From Fimousia sp045616445 (GTDB taxonomy: Bacteria; Bacillota; Clostridia; Lachnospirales; Lachnospiraceae): a stretch of DNA of 64,000 bases. The translations under genes and the position numbers were made by a program. The stretch's first letter is position 1. Each line of letters opens with the position of its first letter. Positions 1 through 8,500 of the stretch are shown one piece after another. Below the pieces are notes generated by a model that made no database searches, was not told the origin of the DNA, and saw only the letters and a program-made list of their open reading frames with translations. The stretch covers positions 62,001-126,000 of the forward strand of contig JAZLGR010000030.1 of NCBI GenBank assembly GCA_045616445.1, read 5' to 3'.

Positions 1-108
1 GCATACACTCTTTTCATTATTGTGACAAGTATCGCTATTTCTTTTTAGCAAAAAAGTTGAAGAAAAGTGAAAAAATCTAAAATATGTCATAAATTCGTTA
101 TGGAAATC

Positions 109-131
109 GGGGGGGGGAACTACTGTATAAT
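109..131 (+). promoter_or_regulatory. Promoter of the first gene, containing a G9 run
   Basis: A consensus -10 box, TATAAT, lies at 126-131. Directly upstream, inside the expected -35/-10 spacer, is an uninterrupted run of nine G at 109-117. No good -35 hexamer is visible; TGGAAA at 101-106 would need a 19-base spacer. The -10 is convincing, the -35 is not. Confidence 0.55.
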
Positions 132-176
132 AGAAGTACTAAACAACGTAAAACTATTATACAAGGAGGAATGAAG

Positions 177-1100
177 ATGAAACAGTACATCAAGAAGCTT
201 TCCATGGTACTTGTTATGATGACATTCGCATTGATCGTAGCCATGACAGTACCAACTGAAGCGAAAGCAGCATTCAAGAGCAGCCCTCAGGGAGAAGTAA
301 CAAAGTGTGGCAGCTATTATATCAAGCGTAACAAGACAGGTATCTATAAGAGCAAGAAAAAATCAAGTGGATTTAAATTAGTCGTAAAGGCAGCAACATC
401 CAAAGCAAAAGATGATGGTAAATACGCATATGGCTTTACCTCTGATGGAAAGACCATCTACTATGCAGTAAATGATAATAAAACGAATAAAGGTAACATC
501 TACAGCATCAAAGCAACTGGTAAAAGTAAAAAGACAATCTATAAGGCAAAACATCAGGTAAATGTATACTATGCATATGGTGGCAAGATCATGTATAAAT
601 CAGATGTTCTTGGAAAGAAGAACTTTAGAAATAATTACATATATTGTCTGGATCCAAAATCAACAGCAAAAACAAAGTATACATTAATTCGTAAATATGA
701 ACCTTATGGCTCTGTAGGCGAAATAACTCTGAGATCTATAGAGTTCCAAGGCAAATATGCAATAATAACAGAAAATTACAGCGGGGAAAGTTATTTTTAT
801 TATTTCTGGGATTTTGTAAAAATGAAAAAATATGAGGTAGGTTATACAGATGTACCAAATGGTGCTCATCTCAAAAATATTTCAGATTACTATTATATTG
901 AAGATGGTTATTTTTATTTTATAAACCAATTTAATTACTCTGGCTATAGTGATGTTTGTGTCAAAAAGAGAAAAATAGGATCAGAAGATGACATTGCCGT
1001 TACAAGAAAATATAAAGGAATGGCTGTATCTCTGAAACCTGGAGAGTTTGTTTTTAGAGATTACACCGGGAATCACGCTACCCACACTATAACATTCTAA
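177..1100 (+). CDS. Secreted protein of unknown function, possibly a beta-propeller (DUF5050-like)
   Basis: The protein has 307 residues and begins with a clear Sec signal peptide: a basic start (KQYIKK), a hydrophobic core and a likely cleavage after TEAKA. I place the start at the second ATG (177), because AGGAGG ends at 170 and touches the first ATG at 171, leaving no spacing, while the second has a normal gap of about seven bases. The mature part is rich in Tyr, Lys and Gly and has recurring strands of the type GKxxYYxxxD (for example GKTIYYAVND, GKIMYKSD), resembling the beta-propeller-like repeats of DUF5050 proteins. No catalytic motif is visible. The second half of the gene, from about position 720, is more AT-rich than the first. 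It is a single-gene transcript with its own terminator. The family assignment is tentative. Confidence 0.7.
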   Translation: MKQYIKKLSMVLVMMTFALIVAMTVPTEAKAAFKSSPQGEVTKCGSYYIKRNKTGIYKSKKKSSGFKLVVKAATSKAKDDGKYAYGFTSDGKTIYYAVNDNKTNKGNIYSIKATGKSKKTIYKAKHQVNVYYAYGGKIMYKSDVLGKKNFRNNYIYCLDPKSTAKTKYTLIRKYEPYGSVGEITLRSIEFQGKYAIITENYSGESYFYYFWDFVKMKKYEVGYTDVPNGAHLKNISDYYYIEDGYFYFINQFNYSGYSDVCVKKRKIGSEDDIAVTRKYKGMAVSLKPGEFVFRDYTGNHATHTITF

Positions 1101-1120
1101 TTTTCAATTGAAACCAACGA

Positions 1121-1147
1121 AAACCGGCTCTTTGAGCCGGTTTTTTT
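1121..1147 (+). terminator. Bidirectional intrinsic terminator
   Basis: A perfect 10-bp stem AAACCGGCTC/GAGCCGGTTT with a TTT loop is followed by a T run. The A run on the left arm makes it usable from the minus strand too, so it can end both the first gene and the convergent mrp gene. Confidence 0.85.
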
Positions 1148-1240
1148 ATAGGCTTCAGGGTGCATGCCACTCGGCATACACCCTTTATATTTTTTCTTAC
1201 GCATGGAAACGATACCTGATGGTATCTTTCAAAAAGACTA

Positions 1241-2071
1241 CTACGCAAGAGAAGAAACCAATGCTACGATGCGGTCCACATAAATCTCTTCTAATTCTTC
1301 TAATTTACCAGCATCACAAGCTTCTGCAAGCTTTGGATCGATTGGTAATTTGGCAAGTACTGGTAACTGGTACTGTGCACCGATTTCATCGATGTGGCTT
1401 TCGCCAAATACAGAGATCTTTTTGCCACAGTCTGGGCACTGTAAGTAGCTCATGTTTTCAACAAGACCTAAGATTGGTACATTCATCATCTTTGCCATGT
1501 TTACTGCTTTACCAACGATCATACCTACTAATTCCTGTGGGGAAGCTACGATAATGATGCCGTCAAGTGGTAAGGACTGGAATACAGTAAGCGGAACATC
1601 ACCTGTTCCAGGAGGCATGTCTACGAACATATAATCTACGTCCTGCCATAATGTTTCACTCCAGAACTGCTTGATTACGTTTCCAAGAACTGGACCTCTC
1701 CAGATAACTGGAGTTGTTTCGCTGTCTAATAAAAGGTTGATGGATACAACCTGGATGCCAGTAGATGTCACTGCTGGAACAATCAGCTGTTCCATTGTTC
1801 CATATAACTGATCATGTAAACCAAATCCTTTTGGAATGGATGGTCCTGTAATGTCGGCATCTAAAACACCTACTTTGTAACCAGCACGGGCTGTTCCAAC
1901 TGCCATTAAGGAAGTTGTCATGGATTTACCTACGCCACCTTTACCGCTGACGATACCGATTACTTTTTTTACTTTACTTTTTTCATGTAATTTAAATGTC
2001 AGATCCTGTGGTTCTCTGCGGGATGCGCAATCAGATCCGCAGGAGCTGCAGTCGTTATTACAACTACTCAT
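1241..2071 (-). CDS. mrp: Mrp/NBP35-type ATP-binding Fe-S cluster carrier
   Basis: This 276-residue P-loop NTPase of the MinD/Mrp group carries a deviant Walker A motif, GKGGVGKS, at residues 43-50, followed by the family strands VLDADITGPS and VDMPPGTGD. A cysteine cluster at residues 4-15 (C4, C8, C11, C15) and a CPDCGKK motif in the C-terminal half are candidate Fe-S ligands; the N-terminal cluster is characteristic of the NBP35 branch. Family knowledge assigns it assembly and transfer of [4Fe-4S] clusters in the cytoplasm. The window supplies plausible clients in NifJ, MutY and AddB. The start is supported by GGAGG upstream. Only a short gap separates it from rpe, so the two are probably co-transcribed. 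Confidence 0.93.
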   Translation of the reverse strand: MSSCNNDCSSCGSDCASRREPQDLTFKLHEKSKVKKVIGIVSGKGGVGKSMTTSLMAVGTARAGYKVGVLDADITGPSIPKGFGLHDQLYGTMEQLIVPAVTSTGIQVVSINLLLDSETTPVIWRGPVLGNVIKQFWSETLWQDVDYMFVDMPPGTGDVPLTVFQSLPLDGIIIVASPQELVGMIVGKAVNMAKMMNVPILGLVENMSYLQCPDCGKKISVFGESHIDEIGAQYQLPVLAKLPIDPKLAEACDAGKLEELEEIYVDRIVALVSSLA

Positions 2072-2096
2072 GTTGCTATGTCCTCCAATAGTGAAA

Positions 2097-2753
2097 TTAT
2101 TTATCTAACTGAGCAAAGAGTGCATTCACGTTGGAATCGATATCACCGTTGAATACAGCAGAGCCTGCTACGAATACATTCGCACCAAAGCCAGCGATTT
2201 CTGCAATGTTAGCAGGAGTAACGCCGCCGTCAACCTGGATATCCACGTCAAGTCCTCTTTCGTCAATCATTTTTCTTAATTCTGTGATTTTTCTATCGCA
2301 ATATGGAATATATTTCTGTCCGCCGTAACCTGGGTTTACTGTCATGATTAATACCATATCTAATTCATCTAATACCCATTCGATTGCAGATAATGGTGTG
2401 CCTGGATTTAATGCAACACCTGCTTTGGCACCTGCCTGTTTGATCTGCTGGATCACACGGTCAAGATGTGTGCATGCTTCCGCATGAACAGTGATCATAT
2501 TAGCACCAGCGTCAACAAAGCGTTCGATATATTTGTCTGGATTTACAATCATTAAATGTACGTCAAAGTACATATCTGTGATTTTTCTTAAAGACTGCAT
2601 GATTGGAAATCCAAAAGAAATATTAGGTACGAAAGAACCATCCATAACATCGATGTGAAGCCACTGTGCTTTGGATGCCACAACTGCTTCGATATCGCGT
2701 CCAAGATTATTAAAATCTGCTGATAAGATAGATGGGGATAAGATATATTCCAT
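2097..2753 (-). CDS. rpe: Ribulose-phosphate 3-epimerase
   Basis: The 218-residue TIM-barrel protein interconverts ribulose 5-phosphate and xylulose 5-phosphate in the non-oxidative pentose phosphate pathway. Diagnostic motifs are present in order: ILSADFNNL near the N-terminus, HIDVMDG, DVHLMI, the phosphate-binding VNPGYGGQ and IQVDGGV. Length is normal for the family. AAGGAG precedes the ATG. It reads into mrp with a gap of about 25 bases and has its own promoter upstream. Confidence 0.96.
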   Translation of the reverse strand: MEYILSPSILSADFNNLGRDIEAVVASKAQWLHIDVMDGSFVPNISFGFPIMQSLRKITDMYFDVHLMIVNPDKYIERFVDAGANMITVHAEACTHLDRVIQQIKQAGAKAGVALNPGTPLSAIEWVLDELDMVLIMTVNPGYGGQKYIPYCDRKITELRKMIDERGLDVDIQVDGGVTPANIAEIAGFGANVFVAGSAVFNGDIDSNVNALFAQLDK

Positions 2754-2815
2754 AATAATACTCTCCTTAAAAATTAATGTTGCTTAATACTCTTATAGTC
2801 GTCAATACTCTTTCA

Positions 2816-2843
2816 ATTATAGCAAATTCAAGATAAATATCAA
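2816..2843 (-). promoter_or_regulatory. Promoter for rpe-mrp
   Basis: On the minus strand, TTGATA (2838-2843) is separated by 16 bases from TATAAT (2816-2821), with an extended -10 TGC directly before it. It lies about 60 bases before the rpe start. Confidence 0.7.
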
Positions 2844-2861
2844 TTGCATTTTTACAAATGT

Positions 2862-2894
2862 AAAAAAACTGAGGGACTCTGTTACCAGAGTCCC
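2862..2894 (-). terminator. Terminator of nifJ
   Basis: A perfect 9-bp stem GGGACTCTG/CAGAGTCCC with loop TTAC (top strand) is flanked on the left by a run of seven A, which reads as a U tract on the minus strand. It sits about 40 bases after the nifJ stop. Confidence 0.88.
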
Positions 2895-2936
2895 CCAAAT
2901 ATTTTATTAAAATCTAACTTCGACTTTTAGATAAGA

Positions 2937-5900
2937 TTACTGTTCGTTTTTCTTAACTAATGCTTCGTATTTAGCTTTAGCTGTCGCTTCAGCTTTTGCG
3001 AATAAGTCTTTAGCTCTTTCAGGGTTCTGACGAGCAAGAGCGTTGTAACGAACTTCACCCATTAAGAATTCCTGATAATCTTTTGTAGGAGCTTTAGAAT
3101 CTAATGTGAACTGTTTTTCAGCTTCAGGATTGAATCTGAATAAGTGCCAGTAACCTGTTTCAACAGCTTTCTTTTCTTCTGTCATAGCAATAGACATACC
3201 GCCCTTGATACCGTGGTTGATACATGGAGCGTAAGCGATTACTAAGGATGGTCCTGGATATGCTTCAGCTTCAGCGATAGCTTTAACACACTGCTGCATG
3301 TTAGCACCCATGGAGATCTGAGCAACGTAGATGTAACCGTAGCTCATAGCGATAGCTGCAAGGTCTTTCTTCTTGATTTCTTTACCAGCTGCTGCGAACT
3401 GAGCGATAGCACCTGTGTTTGTAGATTTAGAAGCCTGACCACCTGTGTTGGAGTAAACTTCTGTATCGAATACGAATACGTTAACATCTTCACCAGATGC
3501 TAATACGTGGTCTAAACCGCCGTAACCGATATCGTAAGCCCATCCGTCACCACCGAAGATCCACTGGGATTTCTTGGATAAGAATTCTTTGTTGTCTAAG
3601 ATTTCAGCACAAGCATCGCATCCGCAAGCTTCCATAGCTGCAACCATCTTATCTGTAGCAACACCGTTAGTTAAACCAACGTTGTATGTAGCTAAGTAAT
3701 CAGCGATTGCTTCTTTAACTTCTGGATTTTCAGCTTTTTCGCCTAAAGCGATAACTTTTTCTTTGAGCTGATCTCTGATAGTTTTCTGGCCTAAGTACAT
3801 ACCTAAACCGAACTGAGCGTTATCTTCGAATAAGGAGTTACACCAAGCAGGACCCTGTCCTTTCTTGTTAACTGTGTATGGTGTAGCTGGGGAAGAACCA
3901 GCCCAGATAGATGTACAACCTGTTGCGTTAGCAACGTACATTCTTTCACCGAATAACTGTGTAACTAATTTAGCGTAAGGTGTTTCACCACAACCAGCAC
4001 ATGCTCCGGAGAATTCGAGTAATGGCTGTTTGAACTGGGAACCTTTAACGGAAGCTTCACCAAATTTAGCTACTACGTCTTCTTTGATATCTAATGTCTG
4101 ACCATATGCGTAGATATCCTGCTGAGCCATCTGAGAATCAAGTGGCATCATAGTAAGAGCTTTGTTGCCTTTCTTACCTGGACATACATTTACACAAGAT
4201 CCACAACCTGTACAGTCAAGTACAGTTGTTGTCATAACGAATTTATAACCTGCAACACCTGTTAATGGTAATGCTGCTGTTCCTTCTGGAGCTGCTGCTA
4301 ATTCTTCTTCTGTCATAGCGATTGGTCTGATACAAGCATGAGGACATACGTAAGAACAGAAGTTACACTGGATACAGTTGTCTGCGTTCCAAGCTGGTAC
4401 GTCTACTGCAACACCACGTTTTTCGTAAGCTGCAGAACCCTGAGGCATATGACCATCAGCGTATGGTAATAATGCAGAAACAGGTAATGTGTTAGCTGTC
4501 TGGCTGTTTACGTAGTTCTGGATGCTGTTAACGTAATCTACTAAGTCAGCTCTGTCGCCTGTTACGTCTGTGAATAATGGTTCAGGCTGGCAGTTTGCCC
4601 ATTCAGCTGGAACTGGAACTTCAACGATTGCTTTAGCACCAGCGTCGATAGCGTCATGGTTCATCTTAACGATGTGATCACCTTTCTTGCTGTAAGATTT
4701 TGTAGCAGCGTCTTTCATGTACTGGATAGCATCTTCTTCAGGAATGATTCCGGAAAGTTTGAAGAATGCGGACTGAAGTACTGTATTGATACGGTTACCT
4801 AAACCGATTTCTTTACCAATCTTAACACCGTTGATTGTGTAGAATTTGATGTTGTGCTGAGCTAAGTAAGCTTTTACCTGTCCTGGTAATTTTTCATCTA
4901 ATTCTTCTGGTGTCCAAGTTGTATTTAATAAGAATGTTCCGTTGTCTTTTAAGTCCTGAACCATGTTGTATTTGTATACGTATGGCTGGCAGTGACATGC
5001 AACGAAGTCAGCTTTGTTGATTAAGTATGTGGATTTGATTGGGTCATCACCGAAACGTAAGTGAGACATTGTAACACCACCAGATTTTTTGGAGTCATAA
5101 TCGAAGTATGCCTGAGCATATTTGTCTGTATGGTCACCAATGATCTTAACGGAGTTCTTGTTAGCACCTACAGTACCGTCAGCACCAAGACCCCAGAACT
5201 TACAAGCAACGATGCTTTCTGGAGCTGTTACAGGGATTTCTCCTCTTTCAAGGGAAAGGTTAGTAACATCATCAGTGATTGCTAATGTAAATTCTTTCTT
5301 TTCTGTGTTAGCAAATGTAGCGATGATATCTGCAGGAGTTGTATCTTTGGAACCCATACCGTAACGTCCGCCGTTAACTGGGATTGCATCGAATTTTGTT
5401 CCTTTTAATGCAGCAACTACATCTAAGAATAATGGTTCACCTAAGGAACCTGGTTCTTTGGATCTGTCAAGTACGTTGATTACTTTAACAGTATCTGGAA
5501 TAGCTTCAACTAATTTTTCAGCTACGAATGGTCTGTAAAGACGAACTTTAACAACACCAACTTTTTCACCTTTAGCTACTAAGTAATCGATTGTTTCTTC
5601 GATTGTGTCACATACGGAACCCATAGCGATGATTACGGATTCAGCATCTTCTGGACCATAGTAGTTGAATAAGCTATAGTTTGTACCTAATTTAGCATTA
5701 ACTTTGTCCATGTATTCTTCAACGATTGCTGGGAATGCATCATAGTATGTGTTACATGCTTCACGAGCCTGGAAGAAGATGTCTGGGTTCTGAGCGGAAC
5801 CACGAAGTACTGGACGTTCTGGGTTAAGACATTTTTTCTTGAATTCACGAACTTTATCGTAATCAACCATGTCTGCTAAATCATCATAGTCCCAAGCTTC

Positions 5901-6449
5901 GATCTTCTGATATTCGTGAGATGTACGGAAACCATCGAAGAAGTGAAGTACTGGAACGGATCCTTTGATTGTGGAAAGGTGAGCAACAGCACCTAAGTCC
6001 ATAACTTCCTGTACGTTAGAGCTACATAACATAGCGAAACCTGTCTGACGACAAGCGTAAACGTCAGAGTGATCACCAAAGATATTTAATGCGTGAGATG
6101 CTAATGCACGAGCAGAAACATCGATTACACATGGTAATAATTCACCAGCGATTTTGTACATGTTAGGAATCATAAGTAATAATCCCTGAGATGCTGTATA
6201 TGTTGTTGTTAAAGCACCTGAAGATAAAGAACCATGTACTGCACCAGCTGCACCACCTTCGGATTCCATTTCTACTAATTTAACTGTGTTACCAAAGATG
6301 TTCTTTCTACCCTGTGTAGCCCACTGGTCTGTAGATTCAGCCATTGGAGAGGATGGTGTGATTGGGAAGATAGCTGCACATTCTGTAAATGCGTATGATA
6401 CGTGAGCGGCAGCGGTGTTACCATCCATTGTTTTCATTTTTCTTGCCAT
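2937..6449 (-). CDS. nifJ: Pyruvate:ferredoxin (flavodoxin) oxidoreductase
   Basis: This single-chain, 1170-residue enzyme decarboxylates pyruvate to acetyl-CoA and passes electrons to ferredoxin or flavodoxin. The N-terminal domain has the PFOR signature AIFPITPSSPMAE. Two ferredoxin-like clusters follow (CIQCNFCSYVCP and CTGCGSCVNVCPG), and the C-terminal thiamine-diphosphate domain contains CAGCGETPYAK, FGGDGWAYDIGYGG and VFDTEVYSNTGGQASKS. The open frame extends 45 codons upstream, but AGGAGGG stands just before the ATG at 6449 and the family starts with an MARKMKTMDGN-like sequence, so I use that start. It is a monocistronic unit ended by a strong hairpin. Confidence 0.97.
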   Translation of the reverse strand: MARKMKTMDGNTAAAHVSYAFTECAAIFPITPSSPMAESTDQWATQGRKNIFGNTVKLVEMESEGGAAGAVHGSLSSGALTTTYTASQGLLLMIPNMYKIAGELLPCVIDVSARALASHALNIFGDHSDVYACRQTGFAMLCSSNVQEVMDLGAVAHLSTIKGSVPVLHFFDGFRTSHEYQKIEAWDYDDLADMVDYDKVREFKKKCLNPERPVLRGSAQNPDIFFQAREACNTYYDAFPAIVEEYMDKVNAKLGTNYSLFNYYGPEDAESVIIAMGSVCDTIEETIDYLVAKGEKVGVVKVRLYRPFVAEKLVEAIPDTVKVINVLDRSKEPGSLGEPLFLDVVAALKGTKFDAIPVNGGRYGMGSKDTTPADIIATFANTEKKEFTLAITDDVTNLSLERGEIPVTAPESIVACKFWGLGADGTVGANKNSVKIIGDHTDKYAQAYFDYDSKKSGGVTMSHLRFGDDPIKSTYLINKADFVACHCQPYVYKYNMVQDLKDNGTFLLNTTWTPEELDEKLPGQVKAYLAQHNIKFYTINGVKIGKEIGLGNRINTVLQSAFFKLSGIIPEEDAIQYMKDAATKSYSKKGDHIVKMNHDAIDAGAKAIVEVPVPAEWANCQPEPLFTDVTGDRADLVDYVNSIQNYVNSQTANTLPVSALLPYADGHMPQGSAAYEKRGVAVDVPAWNADNCIQCNFCSYVCPHACIRPIAMTEEELAAAPEGTAALPLTGVAGYKFVMTTTVLDCTGCGSCVNVCPGKKGNKALTMMPLDSQMAQQDIYAYGQTLDIKEDVVAKFGEASVKGSQFKQPLLEFSGACAGCGETPYAKLVTQLFGERMYVANATGCTSIWAGSSPATPYTVNKKGQGPAWCNSLFEDNAQFGLGMYLGQKTIRDQLKEKVIALGEKAENPEVKEAIADYLATYNVGLTNGVATDKMVAAMEACGCDACAEILDNKEFLSKKSQWIFGGDGWAYDIGYGGLDHVLASGEDVNVFVFDTEVYSNTGGQASKSTNTGAIAQFAAAGKEIKKKDLAAIAMSYGYIYVAQISMGANMQQCVKAIAEAEAYPGPSLVIAYAPCINHGIKGGMSIAMTEEKKAVETGYWHLFRFNPEAEKQFTLDSKAPTKDYQEFLMGEVRYNALARQNPERAKDLFAKAEATAKAKYEALVKKNEQ

Positions 6450-6710
6450 TTTATTTGTCCCTCCTAAATAATTTTGGCGTAAAAGGTTTGTTAAACCCTT
6501 CACATATTCCCGGTCAATGAAAAAGCCGGAAATAGTGGCAATCTGCATAATTGCACAGATTACCCTCATATAACAGATAAACATATTTTACAACATTTTG
6601 TGATTGATGAAAAGTAGATTATCTGTTTTTTTCGTATTTTTTTTGATACCTTGTTACTTCTAAAAATAATATTTATAAATAGCAAGTTAATTATTTACCA
6701 CACTTATGGC

Positions 6711-7709
6711 TTATTTCTGGGTTTTTACATGCTCTTCATAGGTCTTTGTGAAGACATGTTCCTTGCTTCCCTTCTCTTTTGTATGGTAAAAATAATATTC
6801 GTGATGTCCCGGTGTAGTGGCTGCGATCATGGATTCCACAGATGGATTACAGATCGGACCGGCCGGAAGTCCCTTATTGCGGTAAGTATTATAAGGTGAA
6901 TCCACCTTGGTATCCTTATAGCTTACCGTTGTTTTATCGTACATGCCATCGGTGATCGGATAGAGGGCAGATGGACAAACCTCTAATCTCATCCCCTTCT
7001 TCAGACGATTCTCGATGACACCTGCCACAGTGACACGTTCAGAAGCGACTGCTGTCTCCTTCTCAATGATAGCAGCTTCATTGACAATCTCATCCATGGT
7101 CTTGTCTGTCTTTTTCATGTCAACCTGTTCAAAATGCTGTTCAAAGCCCTGCAGCATCAAGGTAACCACATCCTCTGGACTGGCATTCTTAAACACATTA
7201 TAGGTATCCGGATAGAGATATCCCTGAAGGATGTATCTTTTGTCTGATGATTCTTCCACATCGGCAAGCCAGTCAAAGTCATAGCCTTCCTTAGTGCTGA
7301 CCGCTTTTAAGAATGCATCCTTTGTAAATAACTCCTTCTCCTCGCAGAGTGCCCCAATCTGTTCCGCTGAATAGCCTTCCGGAATGGTAATATTGATCGT
7401 AAGATTCGATCCCTTGCCGGAAACCATCAGTTCAAATACATCCCTAATCGGCATACCCTTCTGGAGATCATATTCCCCATACTGAAGCTTTCCACGATAA
7501 GGAGAGAGCATCAGACGAAGCAGAAATCCGCTTTCGGATCGGATGGCACCTTTATTCTTTAATTCTTCTGCAATCACAGAAGCACCACTGCCTTCTTCAA
7601 TCACAATATGGGCATCCTGGGTAACATCAGCACTCATAACGAACAGTGCGCCTGTAGCACCGGCTCCCACCAGGAGAATGAGCAGTAATAACACAAGCAG
7701 TTTCTTCAT
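6711..7709 (-). CDS. mltG: Endolytic murein transglycosylase MltG
   Basis: The 332-residue protein has one N-terminal membrane segment (about residues 3-23) and an extracellular YceG/MltG domain. The family core is present: EAAIIEKETAV with the presumed catalytic glutamate, then ERVTVAGVIENRLKKGM, and near the C-terminus LPAGPICNPSVESMIAA followed by EHVFTKTYEEH. The usual LQxDPTVxY stretch is changed to LEVCPSALY, an unusual Cys at a conserved position. MltG cleaves nascent glycan strands at the membrane and helps set their length. AAAGGA precedes the start. Confidence 0.93.
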   Translation of the reverse strand: MKKLLVLLLLILLVGAGATGALFVMSADVTQDAHIVIEEGSGASVIAEELKNKGAIRSESGFLLRLMLSPYRGKLQYGEYDLQKGMPIRDVFELMVSGKGSNLTINITIPEGYSAEQIGALCEEKELFTKDAFLKAVSTKEGYDFDWLADVEESSDKRYILQGYLYPDTYNVFKNASPEDVVTLMLQGFEQHFEQVDMKKTDKTMDEIVNEAAIIEKETAVASERVTVAGVIENRLKKGMRLEVCPSALYPITDGMYDKTTVSYKDTKVDSPYNTYRNKGLPAGPICNPSVESMIAATTPGHHEYYFYHTKEKGSKEHVFTKTYEEHVKTQK

Positions 7710-7748
7710 AACGATTGTCCTTTCTGTATCATAGATTCGTACTCTTTC

Positions 7749-7757
7749 ATTATAACA
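7749..7757 (-). promoter_or_regulatory. Extended -10 promoter of mltG
   Basis: On the minus strand TGTTATAAT forms an extended -10 element about 40 bases upstream of mltG. The -35 region is poor. It is divergent from the cyclophilin promoter about 40 bases away. Confidence 0.55.
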
Positions 7758-7792
7758 CGGGCATGAATAATATGGATTATTTTTTCTGATTA

Positions 7793-7801
7793 TGCTATGA
7801 T
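7793..7801 (+). promoter_or_regulatory. Extended -10 promoter of the cyclophilin gene
   Basis: TGCTATGAT at 7793-7801 matches the extended -10 pattern TGnTATnAT. The -35 region is weak. The leader of about 60 bases ends in GAAAGGA just before the ATG at 7868. Confidence 0.55.
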
Positions 7802-7867
7802 AGACAAAGTTATAATAATTCTTTATTATGCAGCATTATATATTATATATAGAAAGGACACAAAACT

Positions 7868-8407
7868 ATGGCACAGAATCCTATTGTTACCATCACCATG
7901 GAGAATGGCGATGTAATGAAAGCAGAATTATATCCGGCAATCGCGCCAAACACAGTAAACAACTTTATTTCTTTAATTAAGAAGGGATACTATGACGGTA
8001 TCTGCTTCCACAGAATCATCAAAGGCTTTATGATTCAGGGCGGAGATCCACAGGGTAATGGTACAGGCGGCCCAGGCTACTCCATCAAAGGAGAATTCTC
8101 CCAGAATGGTTTTAAGAATGACTTAAAACATGAACCGGGTGTACTTTCCATGGCAAGAACACAGATGCCTGACTCTGCAGGTTCCCAGTTCTTCATTATG
8201 CACGAAACATCCCCTCACCTTGACGGTGCTTATGCTGCATTCGGTCAGGTCATCGAAGGTATGGATGTTGTGAATAAGATTGCCTGCACACCAACAGGTG
8301 GCGGCTGGTTCTTCGGTGGTGGTGACACACCAAAAGAACCACAGGTTATGAAGACAGTAACAGTTGATACATTCGGTGTTGACTATCCAGAACCTGAAAA
8401 ATGCTAA
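7868..8407 (+). CDS. Cyclophilin-type peptidyl-prolyl isomerase
   Basis: The 179-residue cytoplasmic cyclophilin catalyses cis-trans isomerisation of Xaa-Pro bonds during folding. Family motifs are clear: FHRIIKGFMIQGGDP with the catalytic Arg, the GTGGPGY loop, SAGSQFFIMH and LDGAYAAFGQVIEGMDVV. No signal peptide is present. GAAAGGA precedes the start. It stands alone between divergent mltG and a convergent secreted-protein gene, and shares a bidirectional terminator with the latter. Confidence 0.95.
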   Translation: MAQNPIVTITMENGDVMKAELYPAIAPNTVNNFISLIKKGYYDGICFHRIIKGFMIQGGDPQGNGTGGPGYSIKGEFSQNGFKNDLKHEPGVLSMARTQMPDSAGSQFFIMHETSPHLDGAYAAFGQVIEGMDVVNKIACTPTGGGWFFGGGDTPKEPQVMKTVTVDTFGVDYPEPEKC

Positions 8408-8453
8408 TTGAGACGACGCTTCTCATCGCATCATAATACTTCTTAAGACGTAA

Positions 8454-8484
8454 AAAGAGCTGATCAATCACTGATCAGCTCTTT
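8454..8484. terminator. Bidirectional terminator between convergent genes
   Basis: A perfect 13-bp inverted repeat AAAGAGCTGATCA/TGATCAGCTCTTT with loop ATCAC, with an A run on the left and a T-rich tract on the right. It can end transcription from both sides. Confidence 0.92.
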
Positions 8485-8500
8485 CTTTATTATATCGTAA

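Noticed and set aside
1151..1190. Second hairpin after the first gene (AGGGTG...CACCCT) as an independent element
   Set aside because: It may be a backup terminator; the sequence GCATACAC also occurs at position 2, but one short shared word does not support a repeat.
1108..1554. 148-codon plus-strand frame after the first gene
   Set aside because: It runs through a terminator hairpin and then antisense to mrp.
6450..6584. N-terminal extension of NifJ by 45 codons
   Set aside because: A strong AGGAGGG site stands before the downstream ATG and the family N-terminus starts there; the extension has no conserved features.
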